Assembly: GCA_943326975.2 (NCBI GenBank) | Contig: CALPVI020000029.1 | Coordinates: 1-11,105 of the forward strand | Reading direction: 5' to 3' | Origin: Actinomyces viscosus | GTDB lineage: Bacteria; Bacteroidota; Bacteroidia; Flavobacteriales_D; Crocinitomicaceae | Length of the DNA stretch: 11,105 nucleotides | Shown here: positions 1 to 6,186 of the stretch, one piece after another | How positions within the stretch are numbered: position 1 is the stretch's first letter | Layout: every line of letters begins with the position of its first letter | Notes under the pieces: generated by a model | Seen by the model: the letters and a program-made list of their open reading frames with translations, nothing else | Database searches by the model: none | Told to the model about the DNA's origin: nothing | Position numbers and translations under genes: made by a program

Positions 1-106
1 ACCTTCTGAATATCTGATGGTAACAATAAATTATTCACTTATCCTATGTTTCAAATTAGAAAGAATTATTGTTTATATGTAGGTTGTAGCAGCACTTCCT
101 TTAAAA

Positions 107-754
107 CTAATTTATGGAACTTGTTTCAATATTTTTTTCAAAATAAGCAATATGCTCCATTCCATTTGCAACATAATTCGGATCGAAAGTACTACCGTTT
201 TCAGAACCTGTATTGTGCATCCTAAATCCTTTTTCAAACTCATTGTTTCGAATCAAGTTGCCATATTCGTTATTGATCCACAGAACACCCCATTTAATAC
301 TTTCAGCACCTCTTAAATCATTTATAATTATCCCCATATCAATGCATTTATACCCCATAATTTGAAAAGGGCCCCATGAAGTTGCTAAATTTCTTAAAGC
401 GGCATCTGAGCATTGACTAATTTCGCTTCGAGTAATGTCTTCATACCTAATTCTCTTTCCATCTCGAACTTCTTGTAATTTGGAATATACATTTCTTTCA
501 AAACGTTGACCGGCAGGTTTGTCACCCGAACATTCAAGTATAATTAATGCTTTTAAATATTCATTAGGAAGATCATATTCTTGCGCATATTTTGCCACTT
601 CCTGTCCATAGTTATCCTCTGTTTTAGAATAATCATCCAACCCACAAGAATATAGAATTGAAAAGATGGAAATGATCAATGTAATTTTTCCTACAACTTT
701 TAAAATCATTTTTTCTAATTTAAAATTAATAATGTCTATACTTCCTAAAATCAT
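107..754 (-). CDS. Lipoprotein with lysozyme/transglycosylase-like catalytic domain
   Basis: Likely an outer-membrane or surface lipoprotein that cleaves peptidoglycan glycan strands. Seen: a hydrophobic stretch ending in a lipobox (LYSC, lipidated Cys37 in the long reading). The better start is Met16 (base 709), which gives a conventional lipoprotein signal with Lys19 and Lys23 before the hydrophobic core; Met1 at base 754 would add 15 unneeded residues. The mature part has a lysozyme-like layout: Glu74 in ALIILECSG as candidate catalytic acid, then RFERNVY (84-90), then SWGPFQIMGYKC (126-137), which matches the 'WG.FQIMG' block of muramidases and lytic transglycosylases. About 180 mature residues is right for a single catalytic domain. 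It stands alone, divergent from the small plus-strand gene at 1033. No clear promoter or terminator was seen. The fold is fairly sure; the exact family and bond specificity are not. Confidence 0.72.
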   Translation of the reverse strand: MILGSIDIINFKLEKMILKVVGKITLIISIFSILYSCGLDDYSKTEDNYGQEVAKYAQEYDLPNEYLKALIILECSGDKPAGQRFERNVYSKLQEVRDGKRIRYEDITRSEISQCSDAALRNLATSWGPFQIMGYKCIDMGIIINDLRGAESIKWGVLWINNEYGNLIRNNEFEKGFRMHNTGSENGSTFDPNYVANGMEHIAYFEKNIETSSIN

Positions 755-880
755 ATTATATTTCTATAAGTATACTAACGCTCCTTTATTGTTTTCTAAT
801 TTAATCAATAAACTAAATAAATGAAGGTAAATTTAAATGAAAACGAATCCTTTTTCAATTCATAACAATTCAATCCTCAT

Positions 881-905
881 TTATTGGTTGATCTTAAACC
901 AATAA
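881..905. promoter_or_regulatory. Perfect 9-bp inverted repeat, candidate operator
   Basis: TTATTGGTT (881-889) is repeated exactly in inverted form as AACCAATAA (897-905) around a 7-base spacer. There is no T-run after it on either strand, so it is not a typical terminator. Its place between two divergent genes suggests a binding site for a dimeric regulator, but the regulator is unknown and chance is possible in such AT-rich DNA. Confidence 0.35.
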
Positions 906-933
906 TCTCCAAAAGATATAACTATTAATATAA

Positions 934-946
934 TAACATTATGTTA
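934..946. repeat. 13-bp palindrome
   Basis: TAACAT-T-ATGTTA is a perfect palindrome around a single central base, about 85 bases upstream of the small zinc-ribbon gene. It could be a second regulator site. It is short enough to be coincidental. Confidence 0.25.
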
Positions 947-1032
947 GGATTCGTAACAAAATTTTAGATTTAAATTAATTAATTATTAAAAAAATAGTAT
1001 CTTAGATTATAATAACCTATTAAATTTGAATT

Positions 1033-1182
1033 ATGGCTAGATGTAAACAATGTGAGTATCCATATGCTACTGTGACAAAATGCACAAATTGTGGCTCAAA
1101 AAATCCAACTGGAAGAAATGGAAGTTTTATTGGTGGTATAATTGCGATTTTTGTACTGCTTTTAATTTCAAAATGTGCTTAA
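1033..1182 (+). CDS. Small zinc-ribbon protein with one membrane helix (49 aa)
   Basis: A complete small gene: ATG at 1033, TAA at 1180-1182. The product starts MARCKQC and carries two CxxC pairs (Cys4/Cys7 and Cys17/Cys20, the second as KCTNCGSKNP). This is the classic four-cysteine zinc-ribbon arrangement. A Gly/Asn-rich turn follows, then one hydrophobic helix (about 32-45, SFIGGIIAIFVLLLI) and a short tail KCA. The picture is a cytoplasmic metal-binding knuckle tethered to the inner membrane by a C-terminal anchor. Such proteins are common and mostly uncharacterised, so no function is assigned. The codons are plausible, and the regular spacing of all four cysteines argues against a chance frame. 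It lies divergent to the lipoprotein gene and upstream of a start-less reading frame and a shared terminator. Confidence 0.72.
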   Translation: MARCKQCEYPYATVTKCTNCGSKNPTGRNGSFIGGIIAIFVLLLISKCA

Positions 1183-1220
1183 GCATTGTAATAAGTAAGA
1201 TAACTTTTTTAATTTAAATA

Positions 1221-1406
1221 TCTCTGAGTTCTGAAAGACAATGTGTAGCAGCTGTTATTAATGTACCTTATGAGTTTGATGAAAATAATGAATTCATTGT
1301 TCCTGCATGTTTAGAAAAGTTAAAAAAACAAATTACTTCTTTTTGTGAGTCTATTTTATCTCGCGTGGATGGACAAACAGATTTCTATCTTATTATAATT
1401 CTGTAA
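1221..1406 (+). pseudogene. Start-less reading frame, possible gene remnant
   Basis: An open frame of 61 codons runs from just after an in-frame TAA (1215-1217) to TAA at 1404-1406. It has no ATG, GTG or TTG start. The translation looks protein-like rather than random: mixed composition, an acidic turn (VPYEFDENNEF), then an amphipathic Lys/Cys helix (CLEKLKKQITSFCES) and a hydrophobic end (DFYLIIIL). The local GC is higher than in the flanks. The simplest reading is the 3' part of a gene whose start has been lost. I do not recognise the family. It ends 8 bases before the terminator hairpin, as a real gene end would. Alternatives are a chance frame or a non-standard start. Confidence 0.3.
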
Positions 1407-1413
1407 CACAATA

Positions 1414-1447
1414 AAAAAAGGGAATAAATAATTTTATTCCCTTTTTT
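1414..1447. terminator. Bidirectional intrinsic terminator
   Basis: A perfect 15-bp stem (1414-1428 with 1433-1447) closes a TAAT loop. Its core is GGGAATAAA/TTTATTCCC, flanked by an A-run on the left and a T-run on the right, so both strands end in a U-tract. It sits 19 bases past the stop of the last gene of the eight-gene minus-strand operon and just past the plus-strand remnant, so it can end transcription from both sides. Confidence 0.85.
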
Positions 1448-1466
1448 ATAAATGTTTTTCTTCTAA

Positions 1467-1943
1467 TTAAAACGGCATTTCAGGATAAGGAATAAACTGA
1501 GATGCTAATGCAATCAAAGCTGGAGTAATTACAATTGTTAATATAAGTAAAACAATTGTATGTAAACAAGCCAACTCAATGTTATTTTTATCCAATTCTA
1601 CTTTTTCGTCCTCAGGAGTTAAATAACCAACAATAATGAAACTTAACCTATAAAACAGAAATGAAAAACCCCATATTGCTATAAAATACCCCAAATAAAA
1701 CATAATTCCATTACCTACCGAATTTTTAATATAAAAAAATGAAAAACTAGAAGAAGATAATTCTGCTATGTGGTATAAATTTATACCTGAAGATATTATT
1801 GTTCCTAAGAGTAAAATTAATGAAGCGTTATTCTTCGCTAAATTCATTTTTTTCATTGAAAAATTTATTGCTTTATAATATGTAAAAATATACGTAATAC
1901 CTAAAACAAATACAATTACTAAGTTTAATACTTTTTCTACCAT
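1467..1943 (-). CDS. DUF350-like four-helix inner-membrane protein
   Basis: A 158-residue integral membrane protein with four predicted helices (about 4-23, 40-57, 79-106, 122-147). Two halves look alike: a loop ending KNNA followed by a helix (LAKNNASLILLLGTI, 35-49) and a loop ending KNNIELA followed by a helix (119-138). This internal two-fold pattern, with Asn just before helices 2 and 4, resembles the DUF350 (YjfL-like) family, although the match is by eye and distant. DUF350 genes are known to occur beside transglutaminase-like and phage-shock (PspA/YjfJ-type) genes; here the partner is the transglutaminase-like gene 12 bases upstream, and no PspA is present. It is the last gene of the operon, directly before the terminator. 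It may be a membrane subunit of the complex; its role is unknown. Confidence 0.6.
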   Translation of the reverse strand: MVEKVLNLVIVFVLGITYIFTYYKAINFSMKKMNLAKNNASLILLLGTIISSGINLYHIAELSSSSFSFFYIKNSVGNGIMFYLGYFIAIWGFSFLFYRLSFIIVGYLTPEDEKVELDKNNIELACLHTIVLLILTIVITPALIALASQFIPYPEMPF

Positions 1944-1955
1944 TTTATTTTATTT

Positions 1956-2912
1956 TTAATTTAAAGCTACAGACCAATTTCTCCATGTAGACCACATTTT
2001 CATATCACCAAGTCTTGAATTACCACCGGTTACTTCCCATGGATAATAATTTTTACCATTGAATTTTACATACCTAGTTACAACCGGAGGATTTAACATA
2101 TTTACACCAAGCATTGCATGATAACCACCATTGACCTCACCCATTAAAACAGCAACATCAAAACCTAGTTTTTTTAAAATGGAATAGGCAAAAAGTGCTT
2201 TCGTATCACAATCACCTGTCTTTTGAGTTAAGAATTCACTCGGAGAATAAACTGCTGCTGGACTTATATTGTTACAACATCCACTATTGTCTTTTCTTGG
2301 TCTACAATCATCCTTAAAATTAATTTCATACATTAAACATGGACAATCATTTCCAGATGCAACTAATGTGTAAGGTATATATTGAATTGATGACACAACA
2401 TAATCTAACGCTTGTTGAAAATTCAGATTCTTAGATTTTATATCTGTCTTCATTGCTTTAATTAATGGAGTCATTGCAGGAAGACTTTTTACATGGAGTG
2501 ACTGATATAAACTACCCCAATCACCATAAAAATTAGAATTTGCTCTTGAAGCTACTGCATCACTAACATCTGAATTTTTAACCACAACTTTGAGTTTATT
2601 ATGTTTACTATTATAATCTACCCAATCCCAAACTACAGCTGTTACATCTTTTGATAATGTATCAGATTTCTTAGATTCATCTGTTTCATCTGTCTTGTCA
2701 GAATCATCCGTTTTTTCTGCATCGTCTTCATCTGTAAAATCAGTTTCTTCAATTCTATCTTTATCAGCTAAAAACTCTTTTTCAATTTCATTAAAAGTTT
2801 TTTTACTAAACAAAAAAGAATTTGCAAATGGAATAAAGATGATTATTAATATTAGAAATAATATCCAATAAGTACGATTTACAATATTAAAATATTTTTC
2901 TAATTTGCTCAT
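1956..2912 (-). CDS. Membrane-anchored transglutaminase-like protein (TGL-B), predicted periplasmic
   Basis: 318 residues. An N-terminal membrane helix (about 14-34) has positive residues before it (K3, K6, R13). A strongly acidic Asp/Thr/Glu linker (about 47-85) follows, so the rest should lie in the periplasm. The C-terminal half is a transglutaminase-like cysteine domain: IQYIPY (176-181), GDCDTKALFAYSIL (233-246) with nucleophile Cys235, GGYHAML with His265, and YYPWEVTG with Glu293 in the place usually held by Asp. Between the first two blocks is a Cys-rich insert (Cys190, 192, 203, 212, 213), probably disulphide-bonded or metal-binding. Such domains can be proteases, cross-linkers or amidases; the substrate is unknown. 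Its ATG overlaps the previous stop by 4 bases (ATGA), showing translational coupling. It is a paralogue of the first gene of the operon (8157-8990). Confidence 0.78.
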   Translation of the reverse strand: MSKLEKYFNIVNRTYWILFLILIIIFIPFANSFLFSKKTFNEIEKEFLADKDRIEETDFTDEDDAEKTDDSDKTDETDESKKSDTLSKDVTAVVWDWVDYNSKHNKLKVVVKNSDVSDAVASRANSNFYGDWGSLYQSLHVKSLPAMTPLIKAMKTDIKSKNLNFQQALDYVVSSIQYIPYTLVASGNDCPCLMYEINFKDDCRPRKDNSGCCNNISPAAVYSPSEFLTQKTGDCDTKALFAYSILKKLGFDVAVLMGEVNGGYHAMLGVNMLNPPVVTRYVKFNGKNYYPWEVTGGNSRLGDMKMWSTWRNWSVALN

Positions 2913-3850
2913 TTTAAATTATCTATATTATTATCAAATTGTTCAACCAATTTAACATGTTCATTCTCACAGATCTTCTTTGTCATTAAAAAACAATAAT
3001 AAGAAATAGTCATATCACTTAAAGCTAATTCTTTTACAAATTCACCTTCTGTAAATTCTTTACTTTTATTGATTACTACAAAAGGAAGGAGAAACAAAAT
3101 AATTACCAATGCATCAATTGCAATTTTCCAATACCCTAGTCCATAAGCTAAAATTTTTAAATCCAAGAAAAATGAATTCGAATTTATCATTATGAATGGA
3201 GTTTTAGAACTTAACACTTTGTTTTTCATCCAATAATCGGACTTAAATAATTCTGAATGTTTCATTTCTAGAAGCACTTTATTGATTTGTCCTTTGAAAA
3301 TCAACAATTCTAGCCCATTTGCAACGATAAAACCTAAAAGAACAATCAAAGCAACTCTAATCAATGTAGAAATAAAAAGAGTTGAAGAAACAAAATCTCT
3401 TAATTTCATGTTTTTCATTTCTCTTACTCTGTATTTTTCTTCGTAAACAATTTTTTTAATCTCATCATCAGATACATCTTTTAATTCTTGCTGATAATAA
3501 GGTTCAAACAATTTTTCTCTGTGAAGAATCATATCAAAAAGATGGGCTTTTCTAGGTAATAAGCTTGTGATAAATGTTAGTTTTAATAAATTAAAAACAA
3601 CAAACCCCATGAACGTTCCTACAAAAAGAGCTACTAACCATGATTGAAATAAAACAAGAGAAAAAACGATAAAAGATACTGAAGTCAAAATAATTAAAAA
3701 AATCAACATCAACGCCAATAAATTATAGACTTTAATTTGTCTATTCAACACTATTTCTCTATTTTGTACTTTATCAAAGTACTCTTTTCTTACACCAAAC
3801 ATTTTACATGGCATAAAATTATTTTGTGTGCTTATCGGTTCTTCTGACAT
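2909..3850 (-). CDS. Divergent DUF4407-like four-helix membrane protein
   Basis: 313 residues with helices at about 43-67, 71-97, 163-186 and 243-261. By eye it is a remote paralogue of the DUF4407 protein three genes upstream. VGTFMGFVVFNLLK (77-90) lines up with VGLLWGGIIFNLDR (77-90) of that protein. Helix 3, RVALIVLLGFIVANGLELLI (165-184), lines up with its RLLMAIILGF...APLEVYI, and both end in IF..xIxK. The family's D-R pair after FNL is replaced by L-K, and the long coiled coil between helices 3 and 4 is reduced to about 55 residues. The loop between helices 2 and 3 (98-156) is instead enlarged, charged and predicted cytoplasmic. It starts 8 bases after the previous gene and overlaps the next by 4 bases. 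It is likely a membrane subunit pairing with, or substituting for, the canonical DUF4407 protein; function unknown. Confidence 0.6.
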   Translation of the reverse strand: MSEEPISTQNNFMPCKMFGVRKEYFDKVQNREIVLNRQIKVYNLLALMLIFLIILTSVSFIVFSLVLFQSWLVALFVGTFMGFVVFNLLKLTFITSLLPRKAHLFDMILHREKLFEPYYQQELKDVSDDEIKKIVYEEKYRVREMKNMKLRDFVSSTLFISTLIRVALIVLLGFIVANGLELLIFKGQINKVLLEMKHSELFKSDYWMKNKVLSSKTPFIMINSNSFFLDLKILAYGLGYWKIAIDALVIILFLLPFVVINKSKEFTEGEFVKELALSDMTISYYCFLMTKKICENEHVKLVEQFDNNIDNLK

Positions 3851-3858
3851 ACTTACAT

Positions 3859-4995
3859 TTATTTTGGACAGTGAACACTATAATCCCATCTAGTACCCTC
3901 TGCAGGTCCAGGAGACAATTTTATCATGAAATTAGTAGGCATATGCTTTTTGTATTTATAATTCCAAGTCAAATACCCTTCACCTTTTACAGTTTCATAG
4001 GTTGTTTTAACTAATTCACCATCATAAAAAATTTCCATCATATCTGGTTCATCATACATAGCGTAATGAACTCTAACTTTTCCTGAAATTTGACCTAAAT
4101 CAAAGTATTGAATATCAACGTGATTAAATCCATCTGCTTTTCTTTTTGCACAAGGTTGATCTTCAATTCTATTTTCCTCAATTTTATTATTTAGTGTATC
4201 AATTTGTAATTTTTGATCTTCCAAGGTATTTTCCAATCGCCACTTTTTAACATAACAAGAGAAACTTTTACCTAATGATGTACATTGCTTGAGCAACCAA
4301 AGTAAAAGAAGTAATAACAATATCCATTTAATCCATTTCCAAACATTTGGAATACAACCTTTTTTAGTTGAATTATCAACAGGAGGAGTTGTTTCTCCAG
4401 GAGGATTTCCTGGGTTTACAATGGGGTCAGCTGTTTCACGTGTACCATCATTTGATGTTTGCGTGCCATCTTCATGTGTAAAATCTATATCCTTACCCTG
4501 TCCTTGATCTATATCTTGTTCAGGTATAGTGTCATCGGGTTTTTTAGGTTCATTGGTAACTTCGTCTTCCTCCTTTGTTTCTTCTTTTTTCTCCTCAGGT
4601 ATCTCTTCAATTTTTTTGTTAAGTACAGAGCCTGTAAATTTCCCTTTTAGTTTACCATAGGTTTTTCCATTCAAATCCCAAGTTGAATCAACGACAATAT
4701 TCGTTAAGGTAAAATCCTTAAAATCAAAAATTCGTTTATTGTCATAAATCCATTCTTGACCAGGGTTAATTTGAATATTCTTTACTTCACTAAAAGAATA
4801 CTTATGCGATTTATCATTTAAACTAGTTGTATTTGCACCATCGTAATTTTTAATATTGGATGCTATACCTTCATGAATATTAACAATTGTTTCTTGGTTA
4901 TTAACATCCTTTAAACTGGTAAAAAGGTCCTTTTGATTCGTAGAAAATGTCCCTTCAAAGTCGCCTGATACTATTTTTAAAATATTATTTTCCAC
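3859..4995 (-). CDS. One-pass protein: shared N-terminal domain, linker, membrane helix, periplasmic beta-sandwich domain
   Basis: 378 residues. Residues 1-125 form a beta-rich cytoplasmic domain related to that of the next gene upstream: SGDFEGTFSTNQK (10-22), VNIHEG (38-43), LNGKTYGKLKGKFTG (108-122). A charged then Pro/Gly-rich linker follows (about 126-212), then a membrane helix starting at GC..VWKWIKW (about 219-238), a short coiled coil (252-276) and a C-terminal beta-sandwich (282-378). The last has a recurring pattern of secreted adhesion or carbohydrate-binding-like modules: GKVRVHYAMYDEPDMMEIFYDG...GTRWDYSVHCP, with Cys282 and Cys376 as a possible disulphide. The N-in/C-out orientation follows from the lysines ahead of the helix and from the OmpA domain in the sister protein. 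Its start overlaps the sister gene's end by 11 bases. The C-terminal domain may sense or bind a ligand; this is inference. Confidence 0.65.
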   Translation of the reverse strand: MENNILKIVSGDFEGTFSTNQKDLFTSLKDVNNQETIVNIHEGIASNIKNYDGANTTSLNDKSHKYSFSEVKNIQINPGQEWIYDNKRIFDFKDFTLTNIVVDSTWDLNGKTYGKLKGKFTGSVLNKKIEEIPEEKKEETKEEDEVTNEPKKPDDTIPEQDIDQGQGKDIDFTHEDGTQTSNDGTRETADPIVNPGNPPGETTPPVDNSTKKGCIPNVWKWIKWILLLLLLLWLLKQCTSLGKSFSCYVKKWRLENTLEDQKLQIDTLNNKIEENRIEDQPCAKRKADGFNHVDIQYFDLGQISGKVRVHYAMYDEPDMMEIFYDGELVKTTYETVKGEGYLTWNYKYKKHMPTNFMIKLSPGPAEGTRWDYSVHCPK

Positions 4996-6169
4996 TTTTT
5001 TTACTTTGAATAAATATTTCTGCTCTCATGTTACGGTTAAATCTTTTACCCGAAACGTCCTTTTGTAATTTTGTTGGATCAACAATTGAATTATTTGCTC
5101 CTACACCTTTAACTACTAAACGACCAGGACTAACACCTTGAGAAATTAAGTATCTTTTAACCTGATAAGCCCTTTGAAAATCGATGCCTTTAATTTTTTC
5201 AGTTGAATTTTTATATCCTTTAATACCAATTTTTAAAGATTTGTATCGCTCTAAAAAATTAGCCATTTCTTCTTCAGAATGTGTGGACATATCTAACTCA
5301 TTTGTAGAGTTTTCATAAAAATATACTTTAGATAAATTATTAAATTGCTCTAACATATTTTTATAATATACTTTTTTTAATGAATCTTTTTCTCTATTAT
5401 TTCTCTCTACCTCTTTTTCTAATTTTGGGATCTGATCACAAATTTCGCTGTGCTTTTTGGGGCCTGAACACATTCTAAATAACCAAAAAAGTAAAAATAA
5501 CAATAGTAACCAACCTAAAATTCTCCAAATCGTTGATAAACAACCTTTCATTTTACTGAAAGAATTTTTCATTGCTTCTTTTCCGAAAAATGGAGGATTT
5601 ACGGTAGAACCTGGGTTACCGTTTGAACCATTCGAATTTCCAGTCGAACTTGTGTTAGTGGAAGAATTTCCAGTCTTATCATTTCCTGAACCCGCTCCTT
5701 TATTTGGAGAATTTTCTGGTCTCGAATTATCTGGATTCGGATTTTTCGGATCTCTCTTTGTAGATTTATCAGGTCCAGAAAAAGGTGATTCGCTTTTTTC
5801 ATGCGTAACACCTAAAAAATCACTTTTAATCTTTCCATAAGTCTTGCCATTCATTTCCCATGACTTCAAAACTTTTGGATTAACTAAAACTACTTGATTA
5901 AATTCAAACTTCTGTTTTCCTTCAAAATCTGCACCTTTACCTGCCTCTACCTCTATATTTGAAGCATTGGATAACAAAATGCTATCATAGTTTTTATATT
6001 CTTCCGGACGATATGCGTCTAAAAAGACAGAATCTTTTATTTGACCTTCATACACATTAATATGACTATCAAAATCAGATTTTATTTTATCTGATTCTGA
6101 TAGTACAACTTTTTGATTTGTATAAAATAGTCCTTCGAAGGAACCAAATACTACTTGATTATTAGACAT
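4985..6169 (-). CDS. One-pass protein: shared N-terminal domain, linker, membrane helix, periplasmic OmpA-like domain
   Basis: 394 residues. Residues 1-122 are the same cytoplasmic beta-rich domain as in the next gene: FGSFEGLFYTNQK (8-20), INVYEG (37-42), MNGKTYGKIKSDF (106-118). A low-complexity Ser/Asn/Gly/Pro linker (about 125-200, including a 10-residue TGNSS-type repeat) leads to a membrane helix (about 213-234, GC..IWRILGWLLLL) and a coiled coil (246-280). The OmpA C-terminal domain spans 281-388: VYFYENSTNEL, IGIKGY, QRAYQVKRYLISQGVSPGRL, VKGVGANN, KRFNRNMRAEIFI. This fold normally binds the diaminopimelate of peptidoglycan. The binding Arg is kept (Arg333), but the partner Asp of the GYTD motif is Asn321. 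Likely anchors the complex to the cell wall from the inner membrane, much as MotB-type proteins do. A 17-base gap separates it from the upstream DUF4407 gene. Confidence 0.8.
   Translation of the reverse strand: MSNNQVVFGSFEGLFYTNQKVVLSESDKIKSDFDSHINVYEGQIKDSVFLDAYRPEEYKNYDSILLSNASNIEVEAGKGADFEGKQKFEFNQVVLVNPKVLKSWEMNGKTYGKIKSDFLGVTHEKSESPFSGPDKSTKRDPKNPNPDNSRPENSPNKGAGSGNDKTGNSSTNTSSTGNSNGSNGNPGSTVNPPFFGKEAMKNSFSKMKGCLSTIWRILGWLLLLFLLFWLFRMCSGPKKHSEICDQIPKLEKEVERNNREKDSLKKVYYKNMLEQFNNLSKVYFYENSTNELDMSTHSEEEMANFLERYKSLKIGIKGYKNSTEKIKGIDFQRAYQVKRYLISQGVSPGRLVVKGVGANNSIVDPTKLQKDVSGKRFNRNMRAEIFIQSKKSGK
5634..5675. repeat. Direct repeat in the low-complexity linker of the OmpA protein
   Basis: GAATTTCCAGTC occurs at 5634-5645 and again at 5664-5675, a 30-base period. 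It matches a degenerate 10-residue repeat in the linker (TGNSSTNTSS / TGNSN...), suggesting that the linker changes length by repeat slippage. Confidence 0.5.
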
Positions 6170-6186
6170 TTAATTAATTGCCTATT

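Larger units (their letters stand above)
755..1032. other. Divergent intergenic region
   Basis: Non-coding, very AT-rich stretch between two divergently transcribed genes. Reading all frames gives no convincing coding sequence. It contains two perfect dyads, at 881-905 and 934-946, listed separately. I could not place a convincing Bacteroidota promoter (TAnnTTTG with an upstream TTG) for either flanking gene. Confidence 0.6.

Noticed and set aside
1021..1028. TAAATTTG as a -7 promoter element for the zinc-ribbon gene
   Set aside because: It matches TAnnTTTG but ends only 4 bases before the ATG, so transcription would begin at or after the start codon. There is no TTG at the -33 spacing either.
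3826..4014. 62-codon plus-strand frame across the end of the beta-sandwich gene
   Set aside because: It is antisense to two convincing coding regions and has no recognisable protein features.
5599..5811. 70-codon minus-strand frame inside the OmpA-protein gene
   Set aside because: It is out of frame within the Ser/Asn/Gly linker, with biased composition and no independent start signal or homology pattern.
5457..5840. 127-codon open frame on the plus strand
   Set aside because: It lies opposite the OmpA-protein gene; its Pro/Phe/Glu-rich translation is the antisense shadow of the low-complexity linker.
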